From the NCBI GenBank assembly GCA_030038595.1, contig JASHSW010000035.1, forward strand, positions 1 to 14,286: a DNA stretch of 14,286 bases. The letters run 5' to 3'. The notes beneath the pieces are model-generated. The model saw only the letters and a program-made list of their open reading frames with translations, ran no database searches and was not told the origin of the DNA. Positions 1 to 6,760 of the stretch are shown here, one piece after another (position 1 is the stretch's first letter; every line of letters begins with the position of its first letter). The position numbers and the translations under genes are program-made. The stretch is from Methylovirgula sp. GTDB taxonomy: Bacteria; Pseudomonadota; Alphaproteobacteria; Rhizobiales; Beijerinckiaceae.

Positions 1-1093
1 TCTGTTCGATCCGCCGCGCGAGGACTGCGCGCAAACAATCGCCGCAACGCGCGCCATGGGACTCAAGTTCAAAATGGTGACCGGCGATCACGAAGCGATC
101 GCACGGCAGATCGCCAAGGAGGTCGGCCTTGGCGAGAACATCGTGGTCGCCGACAGCGTGTTCGGCAAGGATGCGCCTGCCGATCGCCTCCCTGCCATCG
201 TCGCAGCGGACGGATTTGCCCGTGTCTTTCCCGAGCACAAGTTCGCAATCGTAAAGGCGCTTCAGGGCGCCGGATATATCGTCGGCATGACTGGCGATGG
301 CGTAAACGATGCGCCGGCTCTCAAGCAGGCTGATGTCGGGATTGCTGTCAGCGGTGCAACCGATGCGGCACGCGCAGCGGCGGATCTGGTGCTAACGGCG
401 CCCGGCCTCTCGGTGATCACCCGCGCGATCGAACAGGCCCGCCAGATCTTCGAGCGGATGACCGGATATGCCATCTATCGAATTGCCGAGACGACCCGTG
501 TTCTCCTTTTCATGACGGCGAGCATCCTTATCTTCAACTTCTATCCCGTCACGGCAGTGATGATCGTCTTCTTGGCATTGCTTAACGACGTCCCGATTAT
601 GATGATCGCGTACGACAATGCGCCGGTGGCCTTGCAGCCGACCCGTTGGGACATGAAGCGTGTACTCGTCGTTGCCTCGGTGCTCGGCACGGTCGGCGTC
701 TTTGCCAGCTTTGGAATCTTCTGGATTGCCCGCGACTATTTTCATCTGGCACCGGCAGTCGTGCAGTCGGTGGTTTTCCTCAAGCTGCTGGTGGCCGGGC
801 ACATGACAATCTATCTCACCCGCAACAAGGGTGCCATCTGGGAGCGGCCGCTGCCGAGCTGGAAGCTCATCCTGCCCTGTGAATGCACGCAAATCGCCGG
901 GACGTTATCGGTTGTCTACGGCTGGTTTATGGCCCCGATCGGATGGAAGCTGGCGCTGCTGGTCTGGGTTTATGCGCTGGCGTTCTTCATGGTCGCCAGC
1001 GGAATGAAGATCCTTGTTTATAGAACGCTTGCGCATTTCCGCGACGAGGCGACGGAAAACTTCGGAGCCATTGGCACCTGCATGGAGGCGTGA
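1..1093 (+). CDS. Proton-exporting P-type ATPase (P3A-like), C-terminal part, cut by window start
   Basis: The frame is open from the first bases, so the N-terminal half lies outside the window, including the phosphorylated Asp of the DKTGT motif. What remains starts in the P/N-domain boundary (LFDPPRED, then KMVTGD). It continues through the hinge motif TGDGVNDAPALKQADVGIAV (about nt 293-352) into about six C-terminal membrane helices. The TM segment with LLNDVPIMMIAYDNA (about nt 578-622) keeps the Asp that corresponds to the proton-binding Asp of plasma-membrane H+-ATPases, and the ATDAARAAADLVL stretch is typical of the same subfamily. The inferred role is ATP-driven proton export across the inner membrane, for pH homeostasis or membrane potential. 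The family is well supported. The transported ion is inferred from subfamily resemblance, not proven. A T-rich terminator follows the stop codon. Confidence 0.9.
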   Translation, partial: LFDPPREDCAQTIAATRAMGLKFKMVTGDHEAIARQIAKEVGLGENIVVADSVFGKDAPADRLPAIVAADGFARVFPEHKFAIVKALQGAGYIVGMTGDGVNDAPALKQADVGIAVSGATDAARAAADLVLTAPGLSVITRAIEQARQIFERMTGYAIYRIAETTRVLLFMTASILIFNFYPVTAVMIVFLALLNDVPIMMIAYDNAPVALQPTRWDMKRVLVVASVLGTVGVFASFGIFWIARDYFHLAPAVVQSVVFLKLLVAGHMTIYLTRNKGAIWERPLPSWKLILPCECTQIAGTLSVVYGWFMAPIGWKLALLVWVYALAFFMVASGMKILVYRTLAHFRDEATENFGAIGTCMEA

Positions 1094-1104
1094 ATCCGGC
1101 GGCA

Positions 1105-1156
1105 ACAGCGCGCCGTTCACTGCCGATCCGAAGATCGCCGTCGCGCCTGTTTTTTT
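1105..1156 (+). terminator. Rho-independent terminator of the ATPase gene
   Basis: Twelve bases after the ATPase stop there is a structured element ending in seven T residues (1150-1156). The outer stem pairs 1105-1112 (ACAGCGCG) with 1142-1150 (CGCG-C-CTGT, one bulged C). Inside it is a 5-bp hairpin, CGATC (1124-1128) with loop CGAA and GATCG (1133-1137). The T tract is right for + strand transcription. On the - strand the same place reads as an A tract, so it should not stop the convergent chaB-like transcript. It ends just before the chaB stop codon (1159-1161). Confidence 0.65.
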
Positions 1157-1158
1157 AC

Positions 1159-1368
1159 CTATTTCTCGACCCACTTCTCGCCGACTTTGCGATATCGCCG
1201 TTTCACGGCTGCCCAGGCGACGCGATGCGCGACTTCCTCGCGCTCAGCGCCGCGATCGGCATAGCGATCCCAGGCGCTGTTGAATGCACCCCGATAGATC
1301 TCCTGCGCATGCGGCGGCAAATATTCACGGACGGGGTCAGGAAGATCTTCGATGGAGGGGTAGGGCAT
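1159..1368 (-). CDS. chaB: ChaB family protein
   Basis: This small soluble protein (69 aa) matches the ChaB family along its length: MPYPSIEDLPDPV at the start, LPPHAQEIYRGAFNSAWDRY in the middle, then an AHRVAWAAVKRRY block and a terminal KWVEK. E. coli ChaB is similar in size and also begins MPY. It has been linked to regulation of the ChaA cation/proton antiporter, but its molecular role is unclear. The ATG at 1368 is preferred because family members begin MPY and a GGAAG lies 8 nt upstream. A GTG at 1377 would add three residues (MNE). The gene is convergent with the ATPase and its 5' end faces the cyd promoter region, so it is transcribed away from cyd. Function here is unknown. Proximity to an ion pump is suggestive only. 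Confidence 0.88.
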   Translation of the reverse strand: MPYPSIEDLPDPVREYLPPHAQEIYRGAFNSAWDRYADRGAEREEVAHRVAWAAVKRRYRKVGEKWVEK

Positions 1369-1430
1369 TTCATTCACTTCCGCTTGTCGACGGCAGTGCC
1401 GGGTAAAATGCGCGGCAGCCTCGGTTGGAC

Positions 1431-1444
1431 ATGATTCAGATCAA
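1431..1444 (+). promoter_or_regulatory. FNR/FixK/Anr-type binding site upstream of the cyd operon
   Basis: The sequence ATGAT-TCAG-ATCAA matches 9 of 10 defined positions of the FNR-family consensus TTGAT-N4-ATCAA. The centre lies between 1437 and 1438. Activation of bd oxidase genes by FNR/FixK-type regulators at low oxygen is well established in proteobacteria. A class II position (centre at -41.5) predicts a transcription start at about 1478-1479. A plausible -10 element, GATATT (1466-1471), fits that start. Regulation is inferred, and the regulator gene is not in this window. Confidence 0.65.
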
Positions 1445-1465
1445 AGCGCGGCGCAAAACCTCCCC

Positions 1466-1471
1466 GATATT
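1466..1471 (+). promoter_or_regulatory. Putative -10 element of the cyd operon
   Basis: GATATT agrees with TATAAT at four of six positions and sits where an FNR-activated class II promoter would need it, given the site at 1431-1444. The predicted start (about 1478-1479) coincides with the ATG of the first small gene, so the mRNA may be leaderless or nearly so. Confidence 0.4.
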
Positions 1472-1477
1472 GGGTTT

Positions 1478-1651
1478 ATGCTTGAGCATCACCTATTTCG
1501 TGACGTCGCGCTGGTCACCGCCGTAAAGTTGATGGCGATCCTCGCTGCGGGCTGGTTTGTGTTCGATAACCCTCCGAAAATCGACGCTCGAGGCATCCTC
1601 GTCAGGCTGATGGGCACCGACAACGCTCCATCGAGAGGTCCGCTACCGTGA
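1478..1651 (+). CDS. cydP: CydP-like small membrane protein, possible bd oxidase accessory subunit
   Basis: A 57-aa reading frame (ATG 1478, TGA 1649-1651) lies directly before cydA. It has a short polar N-terminus (MLEHHLFRD) and one hydrophobic segment, about residues 11-29, containing AVKLMAILAAGWFVF. A basic, Pro-rich tail follows (ending SRGPLP). The arrangement of a Lys entering a single helix that ends in W/F resembles the small proteins annotated CydP upstream of cydA in other proteobacteria. Its stop codon overlaps the cydA GTG (GTGA, 1648-1651), the mark of translational coupling. No good Shine-Dalgarno precedes the ATG, and the predicted transcription start is at the ATG itself. 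Assignment rests on context, size and topology. It could also be an uncharacterised leader peptide. Confidence 0.6.
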   Translation: MLEHHLFRDVALVTAVKLMAILAAGWFVFDNPPKIDARGILVRLMGTDNAPSRGPLP

Positions 1652-3222
1652 ACACAATGGATGTCGTGCAGCTCTCGCGCCTTCAATTCGGCCTGACGGC
1701 GATGTATCATTTCCTGTTCGTGCCATTGACGCTCGGGCTGTCCATCTTGCTCGGCGTCATGGAGAGCGTCTACGTCATGACGGGCCGCGAGATCTGGCGG
1801 CAGATGACCAAGTTTTGGGGCCTGCTTTTCGGCATCAACTTCGCCATGGGGGTGGCGACCGGCATTACGATGGAATTCCAGTTCGGTATGAACTGGGCTT
1901 ATTACAGCCATTACGTCGGAGACGTATTCGGGGCGCCGCTGGCGATCGAAGGTCTCATGGCCTTCTTCCTCGAGGCGACCTTCATCGGCCTGTTCTTCTT
2001 CGGTTGGGACAAGCTCTCGAAGGTCGGTCATCTTGCCGTTACGTGGCTCGTGGCGCTTGGCTCGAACCTTTCGGCGCTGTGGATCCTCATTGCCAACGGC
2101 TGGATGCAGCATCCGGTCGGCGCCCGCTTCAATCCCGACACGATGCGCATGGAGGTCACGGATTTCTCGGCGGTGATCCTCAACCCGGTCGCGCAAGCCA
2201 AGTTCGTGCACACGGTGAGCGCCGGCTATGTCACCGGCTCAGTCTTCGTGCTGGCGATTAGCGCTTACTATCTGCTGCGCGGCAGGCATGTCGAACTCGC
2301 CAAACGCTCGATGACGGTGGCGGCAAGTTTCGGCTTGGCTGCAGCGCTCTCCGTGGTCGTGCTTGGCGACGAAAGCGGCTACACGGCAGGTGAGAATCAG
2401 AAGATGAAGATCGCCGCTATCGAGTCCATGTGGAATACCGAAAAAGCTCCGGCCTCGTTTACGATCTTCGGATTGCCGAACCAAGCGACACATAGAACCG
2501 ACGACGACATCGAAGTGCCCTGGATGTTGGGGCTCATCGTAACGCGTTCGATCAACACTACGGTGCCGGGCATCGATGAACTGGTGGCGCGCGCGGAAAC
2601 GCGCATTCGCGCGGGTCTTGTCGCCTACGACGCGCTCGAGAAACTGCACGCCAATCGGGCCGATGCCGGCGCCAGGGTTGCGCTTACGGCGCACGCCGAC
2701 GATCTCGGCTATGCGCTGCTGCTCAAGAGATTCCGGCCCGATATTCTGAACGCGACCAACGCCGATGTGCTTGCGGCCGCGTGGAGCACGGTGCCCGCCG
2801 TTTCGCCCCTCTTCTGGAGCTTTCGAATCATGGTCGGGCTTGGCCTTTTCTTCATAGTCCTCTTCGCCGTCGCCTTCTATCTGGCGTCCTCGCGGCAACT
2901 CACCTCTTCGCCGACGTTTCTGCGCGTTGCGCTTTTGGTTCTGCCGCTACCGTGGGTCGCCTCCGAGCTCGGATGGTTCGTTGCGGAAGTTGGCCGCCAG
3001 CCTTGGGTCATCGAGGGGGTACTGCCGACATTTCTTGCCGTTTCGTCGCTCTCGGCCGGCAACGTGCTAATCACGCTCGTCGGGTTCATCCTTTTCTATT
3101 CGACTCTCCTCGTCGTCGAGATCTATCTCATGGTCAAGACGATCCGCCTTGGGCCGGCGCTCGTCGGGCCAGACGTATCGGCAAAGTCCATCGCGATGGC
3201 TGCCCCGGCCGCCGCCGAATAG
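1648..3222 (+). CDS. cydA: Cytochrome bd ubiquinol oxidase subunit I
   Basis: CydA carries the quinol site and the three hemes (b558, b595, d) of cytochrome bd, a high-affinity terminal oxidase in the inner membrane. The protein has 524 aa, like E. coli CydA (522), and aligns with it almost without gaps by eye. His21 (AMYHFLF) corresponds to the axial ligand His19, and His188 (KFVHTV) to His186. GDESGY is present, and the Lys and Glu of the Q-loop are kept in QKMKIAAIES. The GRQPW signature is present near the C-terminus. The 524-aa length and the extended stretch after GDESGY put it in the long-Q-loop class. The start is GTG 1648 with GAGAGG 9 nt upstream, overlapping the stop of the small gene before it. 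cydB follows after 14 nt. Confidence 0.97.
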   Translation: MNTMDVVQLSRLQFGLTAMYHFLFVPLTLGLSILLGVMESVYVMTGREIWRQMTKFWGLLFGINFAMGVATGITMEFQFGMNWAYYSHYVGDVFGAPLAIEGLMAFFLEATFIGLFFFGWDKLSKVGHLAVTWLVALGSNLSALWILIANGWMQHPVGARFNPDTMRMEVTDFSAVILNPVAQAKFVHTVSAGYVTGSVFVLAISAYYLLRGRHVELAKRSMTVAASFGLAAALSVVVLGDESGYTAGENQKMKIAAIESMWNTEKAPASFTIFGLPNQATHRTDDDIEVPWMLGLIVTRSINTTVPGIDELVARAETRIRAGLVAYDALEKLHANRADAGARVALTAHADDLGYALLLKRFRPDILNATNADVLAAAWSTVPAVSPLFWSFRIMVGLGLFFIVLFAVAFYLASSRQLTSSPTFLRVALLVLPLPWVASELGWFVAEVGRQPWVIEGVLPTFLAVSSLSAGNVLITLVGFILFYSTLLVVEIYLMVKTIRLGPALVGPDVSAKSIAMAAPAAAE

Positions 3223-3236
3223 AGAAAGGACACGCT

Positions 3237-4373
3237 GTGCTCACCTATGAAACGCTGCGCCTCATCTGGTGGACGCTGCTCGGCACGCTGCTCATCGGAT
3301 TTGCCGTCACCGATGGATTTGATCTCGGCGTGGCGACGTTGCTTCCCTTCGTCGCGCGCACGGATCCGGAGCGGCGGGTCGTCATCAATACGGTCGGTCC
3401 GGTTTGGGAAGGCAACCAAGTATGGTTCATTCTTGGCGGCGGCGCGATCTTCGCCGCCTGGCCGCCGCTGTATGCCGTTGCCTTCTCCGGCTTCTATCTG
3501 GCGATGTTCCTGGTGCTCTGCGCTTTGATCTTGCGGCCGGTCGCTTTCAAGTTCCGCTCAAAAATCGCCAATCCGACATGGCGCAGCACTTGGGATTGGG
3601 TGCTCTTCATCGCCGGGCTTATTCCCGCACTCGTCTTCGGCGTCGCCTTCGGCAACGTCATCCAAGGCGTGCCGTTCCGTTTCGATGACACCTTACGCAT
3701 GACCTACGAAGGCACGCTTTTCGGCTTATTGAATCCGTTCGCGCTTCTTTGCGGGCTCGTGAGCGTGAGCATGCTGGTGACGCATGGGGGTGCCTACCTG
3801 GCGCTCAAAGCCGATGAACCGATCGCCTCGCGCGCCGCATCTTATGCGCGTTTCTCCGCTCTCATTACGCTGGTGCTGTTTGCCGCCGCCGGCATTTGGG
3901 TTTCCGTCGGTATCCGGGCCTATTCCATCGTCGGTCATATCGTACAGGACGGGCCGTCCAATCCGCTGCTCAAAGAAGTTGCCCGCAACGGCACTTGGCT
4001 TGACCATTATTTTGCGCAGCCTTGGATCGTTGCGGCGCCGTTGCTCGCATCGATGGCAGCGCTCGCCACAATTGTGCTCCTTAGCGCACGCCGCAACACG
4101 CTTGCGCTGATCGCCAGCGCGTTGAGCGTCGCGGGCGTGATTGTCACGGCCGGCCTCAGCATATTTCCGTTCCTGCTGCCATCCTCGCTCGATCCGAAGT
4201 CGAGCCTTACGGTCTGGGACGCTTCGTCGAGCCAGTCGACGCTCACGATCATGCTCGTCGCGACAATAATATTCCTACCCGTCGTTGTTGCATACACGGC
4301 CTGGGTTTATCGTGTGCTGCGCGGCCGCGTGACGCTCGCCTATGTCGCCGACAATCCGTCAAGCACCTACTAA
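3237..4373 (+). CDS. cydB: Cytochrome bd ubiquinol oxidase subunit II
   Basis: CydB is the heme-free partner of CydA in the bd oxidase. The protein starts MLTYETLRLIWWTLLG and has 378 aa, matching E. coli CydB (379). It shows the conserved GFAVTDGFDLG segment, the GPVWEGNQVWFILGGGA block, the HGGAYLALK segment and several hydrophobic helices typical of the family. The start is GTG 3237 with AAAGGA 6 nt upstream. The same frame stays open for about 450 nt further upstream inside cydA, but that part is arginine-rich and not CydB-like, so it is not coding. The gene belongs to the cydP-A-B-X operon, and cydX begins 12 nt after its stop. Confidence 0.97.
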   Translation: MLTYETLRLIWWTLLGTLLIGFAVTDGFDLGVATLLPFVARTDPERRVVINTVGPVWEGNQVWFILGGGAIFAAWPPLYAVAFSGFYLAMFLVLCALILRPVAFKFRSKIANPTWRSTWDWVLFIAGLIPALVFGVAFGNVIQGVPFRFDDTLRMTYEGTLFGLLNPFALLCGLVSVSMLVTHGGAYLALKADEPIASRAASYARFSALITLVLFAAAGIWVSVGIRAYSIVGHIVQDGPSNPLLKEVARNGTWLDHYFAQPWIVAAPLLASMAALATIVLLSARRNTLALIASALSVAGVIVTAGLSIFPFLLPSSLDPKSSLTVWDASSSQSTLTIMLVATIIFLPVVVAYTAWVYRVLRGRVTLAYVADNPSSTY

Positions 4374-4384
4374 GGATGGGGCGC

Positions 4385-4516
4385 ATGTGGTATTTTGCAT
4401 GGATTCTCGGCGTCGGATTTGCGGGCACTTTCTCGATCCTCAACGCCATGTGGTTCGAGCTCCAGGAAGGTGCGTCCGCGCAGTCCCCGCCACGGTCAGA
4501 TGGCATCGGTAGATAA
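4385..4516 (+). CDS. cydX: Cytochrome bd oxidase small subunit CydX
   Basis: This 43-aa protein begins MWYFAWILGVGFAG, the hallmark of the CydX/CbdX (YbgT) family. It has one transmembrane helix (about residues 3-22) followed by a short acidic segment (WFELQEG) and a less conserved tail. In E. coli, CydX binds CydAB and is needed for stable heme insertion and activity. AAGGA lies 8 nt before the ATG and the gene follows cydB by 12 nt, so it is clearly co-transcribed. It is short enough to be missed by length cut-offs. The tail after about residue 30 (SAQSPPRSDGIGR) looks unconstrained. Confidence 0.93.
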   Translation: MWYFAWILGVGFAGTFSILNAMWFELQEGASAQSPPRSDGIGR

Positions 4517-4565
4517 GGCGCGGTCGACCCGCGCGTTAAATCTGGGTCTGCCCGTCGCCGAGCTG

Positions 4566-4591
4566 CGTCACGGCGCGAATGCGCCGTGACG
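4566..4591 (+). terminator. Strong perfect hairpin after the cyd operon (probable terminator or other RNA structure)
   Basis: An 11-bp perfect inverted repeat (CGTCACGGCGC, loop GAAT, GCGCCGTGACG) lies 50 nt after the cydX stop. It is GC-rich and would fold strongly in RNA. No run of T follows (the next bases are GTTCGATTCC), so it is not a classical intrinsic terminator. It may act with Rho, protect the 3' end of the cyd transcript, or belong to a tRNA-derived remnant. Confidence 0.45.
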
Positions 4592-4643
4592 GTTCGATTC
4601 CGGCCGCCCGCCATCAGGCTTTCGCCAAAGGCCATGTGGCGCC

Positions 4644-4649
4644 TATATT
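4644..4649 (+). promoter_or_regulatory. Possible -10 element for the 80-aa unknown gene
   Basis: TATATT matches TATAAT at five of six positions and lies 54 bp before the preferred ATG at 4704. The -35 region at the usual distance (TTCGCC, 4621-4626) is poor. This is a weak prediction. Confidence 0.3.
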
Positions 4650-4703
4650 GAGCGGACGGAAGTGAGAACCACAGCCGCACATCCGCCGAGAAGAGCGCGA
4701 ACC

Positions 4704-4946
4704 ATGAGCGAAAAATCGACAGCCGAAGCTAAGATCGAAACTGCGGTCGCAGCCGAGCGGCAGCGCTGTATCGACCGCGTGCTGACCTACGCCGCGCTTC
4801 GCGATCAGGCCGCCGTCGATCTGGATAGGGCGGCGGCCGGTTTCGGCGAGGACGAGCCGAGCGAGGGAGCGGCCGATCGCGCTCGAATGCAAGCGGAAGT
4901 TGCCCGCGACGTCGCCCGTTTCTTGGGCGAAGAGCCGATGCTCTGA
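4704..4946 (+). CDS. Small acidic helical protein of unknown function
   Basis: I do not recognise this 80-aa protein. It is rich in Ala, Glu, Asp and Arg, has no signal peptide or membrane segment, and has a single Cys (about residue 22). The pattern MSEKSTAEAKIETAVAAERQ and ADRARMQAEVARDVARFLGE suggests two amphipathic helices separated by a Gly/Glu-rich linker. The ATG at 4704 is preferred. An in-frame GTG at 4662 would add 14 residues of a low-quality basic stretch and has no well-placed ribosome site. Codon use resembles neighbouring chromosomal genes. The gene runs convergently toward the copper chaperone gene with a 31-nt gap. It is probably a real gene, but function cannot be inferred. 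Confidence 0.6.
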   Translation: MSEKSTAEAKIETAVAAERQRCIDRVLTYAALRDQAAVDLDRAAAGFGEDEPSEGAADRARMQAEVARDVARFLGEEPML

Positions 4947-4977
4947 ACGGCGGGAAGAGATCGAGCGCCGCGCCCCA

Positions 4978-5490
4978 TCACTGCATCTTCATGCCGCCCA
5001 TCCCGCTCATGCCGCCGCTCGGCGCCATCGCGCCCATGCTGTTTGCGGCCTTGAAAGCGACATCGACTTTGCCAGCCTTTTCGAACGTCAACGTAGTATG
5101 GATCACGTCGCCCGGTTTCACGGGGTGTTTGATATCGACGAACATGATGTGATAGCCGCCCGGTTTCAGCGCCACGGTCGCGCCGGCGGGAATGGGCAGG
5201 CCGTTGGGCAGCTCGCGCATCTCCATCACGCCGTTGTTCATCTTCATCTCGTGGATCTGCGTCTTGGCGGAAATGTCGGAGGTGACCGAGACAAGCCGGT
5301 CGGGCGTGTTGCCGGAATTGACGATCGTCACGTAGCCGGCGGCGACGGTTGCCCCGCCCGGCGTCGGGCGGGCGAAGGCGTTTTCGATTTTCAGCGGTCC
5401 GACACCGATGCTGGCCGCGTTCGCGGCGGACGAAACGAGCGCCGCGGCGAGAATTGCCGCTAATGCGCAGCCGGCCAAAGAAACCTTCAT
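4978..5490 (-). CDS. Periplasmic PCu(A)C-type copper chaperone
   Basis: This 170-aa exported protein has a cleavable signal peptide (KVSLAG, a hydrophobic core, cleavage near residues 25-26 after ANA). The mature domain is the PCu(A)C beta-barrel (formerly DUF461) with the copper-binding pattern His80-x10-Met91 and His114-x-Met116 (in GGYHIMF). The C-terminal tail is Met/Gly-rich (SMGAMAPSGGMSGMGG) and could bind additional Cu(I). Family members deliver copper in the periplasm, classically to the CuA site of aa3/cbb3-type oxidases, often together with a Sco protein. No Sco gene is adjacent here. GGAG about 8 nt before the ATG supports the start. In a methanotroph-like organism it could also serve copper supply more broadly, but that is inference. 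Confidence 0.93.
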   Translation of the reverse strand: MKVSLAGCALAAILAAALVSSAANAASIGVGPLKIENAFARPTPGGATVAAGYVTIVNSGNTPDRLVSVTSDISAKTQIHEMKMNNGVMEMRELPNGLPIPAGATVALKPGGYHIMFVDIKHPVKPGDVIHTTLTFEKAGKVDVAFKAANSMGAMAPSGGMSGMGGMKMQ

Positions 5491-5639
5491 GATCGTTCTC
5501 CGAGCTTTTTCGTCTCTTGCCTTCGCGGCGATCGCTGCGCAGCCTCCTCAGGGCGAGGGTGCAATTTTGGAGGCGTGCCGTGGAGGCGGCGCAGGCGCTG
5601 TCTTGAAGCAGGATGTGCCGCGCAACGAACACCAACCTT

Positions 5640-6563
5640 TCATGCTTTCATCTCGCGATAATAGCGCGAAATGCGGTCGAACCATTCGTGCCGTGCCTGC
5701 AGATGCGCCATGCCGCGGCTGCGCTCCGGCAATTGCAAGGTCGCCAGGAGCGCGTCGACTTCGCGGCGCGCCGAGACCTGCGAGGCGGAGAGCGCGTTGC
5801 TGCGCATAGCGTCCTCGATGGGGTCGAGCGGCGTCAAGCCGATCGGAAAAAGCTCGCGGAAGATCACCCGGTCGTGCAAGCCTTCGGTGGCGCGGAATTG
5901 CAATTCAAGGGCGAGCCGCGACAGGCTCGTCTGAATCTGCCGCGCATTGTTCGATTGTGTGGACGATATTCGGTTGCGCACCAACACCCAATCGATGATG
6001 CCCTGGTCGACGAGCTTGCGCTTGCGCCGCGCCTCGAGCACGAGCTCGGCATACTGGGCGACTTGGCCGCGCTGCGAGCGGTCGTGATGCACGCGCGAGA
6101 ACACGTCGACATCGATGAACGAATCGTTGATCGGCGAGACCAGCGTATCGGCGAGCGAATGAGCGAGGCGCATCAGATAGGAATCGGTCGCCGGCGTGTC
6201 GATGACGACGAACTCGTATTCGTGTTCGACCTCGGCGATCGCCGCCGCGAAGGCGCCGAATTCCGCGGTCTCGTTGTCGCGCAGATTCTTCGAATCGCCG
6301 CGGTCGAGAGCGTGATGGTAGGGCAGTTCGACGTTCCATGGCGCGTCGGCGGCCCAAGATGCGCGATTCTCGAAAAACCGCGTGAGGGTGCGTTGCCGGG
6401 TATCGAGGTCTATCGTGGCGACCCGGAATCCGGCTTTCAAAAGGGCGACGCTGATATGGATCGAAAGGGTCGATTTACCGCTGCCGCCTTTTTCGTTGGC
6501 GACGACGATGACGTGCGCGGTGCGCAAATCGGGCGGCTCGTAAGCCATGGCGTGCGCGGTCAT
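5640..6563 (-). CDS. mipZ: MipZ division-plane positioning ATPase
   Basis: This 307-aa ParA/MinD-type P-loop ATPase carries the deviant Walker A NEKGGSGKST (residues 23-32, signature Lys25 and Lys30), a switch region IDLDTRQRT (51-59) and a Walker B FVVIDTP. RFFENR, NDSFID, WVLVRNR and RVIFRELFPIGLT are hallmarks of MipZ from Caulobacter and Rhizobiales rather than generic ParA. MipZ binds ParB near the origin and inhibits FtsZ polymerisation away from midcell, coupling chromosome segregation to division. The ATG at 6563 is chosen because an AGGAGCGGGAA stretch lies upstream and family members begin shortly before the P-loop. The frame stays open to 6740 but the extra 59 residues look non-coding. 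It appears monocistronic on the - strand. Confidence 0.95.
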   Translation of the reverse strand: MTAHAMAYEPPDLRTAHVIVVANEKGGSGKSTLSIHISVALLKAGFRVATIDLDTRQRTLTRFFENRASWAADAPWNVELPYHHALDRGDSKNLRDNETAEFGAFAAAIAEVEHEYEFVVIDTPATDSYLMRLAHSLADTLVSPINDSFIDVDVFSRVHHDRSQRGQVAQYAELVLEARRKRKLVDQGIIDWVLVRNRISSTQSNNARQIQTSLSRLALELQFRATEGLHDRVIFRELFPIGLTPLDPIEDAMRSNALSASQVSARREVDALLATLQLPERSRGMAHLQARHEWFDRISRYYREMKA

Positions 6564-6593
6564 CGCCAATTCCCGCTCCTGGCTGATCGCGCA

Positions 6594-6598
6594 GAATC
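6594..6598 (-). promoter_or_regulatory. GANTC (CcrM-type) methylation motif upstream of mipZ
   Basis: A single GAATC occurs 31 bp before the mipZ ATG within the 231-bp intergenic region. In Caulobacter, mipZ transcription responds to CcrM methylation of GANTC together with GcrA. A single site is expected by chance at about this frequency, so functional meaning is uncertain. Confidence 0.3.
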
Positions 6599-6745
6599 GC
6601 TGCGACGCAAAGTCTGCATACGCAAGACCTAGCGACCGGCAAAGATGCTGGCAATGGCATTGGCCCATCCGCATGCGCCGGTCGGTTCTAAGCTCGGTGG
6701 AAAAATGGCAGAAATTGCGACGCCGATGCAAAACGGCCATGAAAC

Positions 6746-6760
6746 CGGCGAAATTCGCCG
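6746..6760. repeat. 15-bp palindrome between mipZ and the monooxygenase gene
   Basis: CGGCGAA-A-TTCGCCG is a perfect 7-bp inverted repeat around one base. It lies about 185 bp upstream of mipZ and about 35 bp downstream of the monooxygenase stop. It could be an operator or part of a 3' structure. No T tract follows it on the - strand. Confidence 0.35.

Noticed and set aside
1489..2898. Two long - strand open frames opposite cydA (1489-2211 and 2239-2898)
   Set aside because: Their charged, His/Arg/Glu-rich products are typical of antisense translation of a membrane protein gene.
2781..3236. Long in-frame N-terminal extension of cydB
   Set aside because: It overlaps cydA, is Arg-rich and unlike CydB. 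GTG 3237 has a good ribosome site and gives the family length.
4500..4613. Complete tRNA gene after cydX
   Set aside because: A T-arm-like motif and acceptor-like 3' strand are present, but no matching 5' acceptor strand, D-arm or 7-base anticodon loop could be built.
5542..5574. GCCTCC/GGAGGC inverted repeat with repeated TGGAGGCG upstream of the copper chaperone
   Set aside because: A 6-bp stem with a 21-base loop in GC-rich DNA is close to chance. There is no match to a copper-regulator operator that I know.
5613..6632. Open frame of 339 codons on the + strand opposite mipZ
   Set aside because: It is an antisense shadow of mipZ in GC-rich DNA with no recognisable domain.
6564..6740. Extension of mipZ by 59 residues
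   Set aside because: Cys/His/Arg-rich and unlike MipZ. The ATG at 6563 has a ribosome site and the correct distance to the P-loop.
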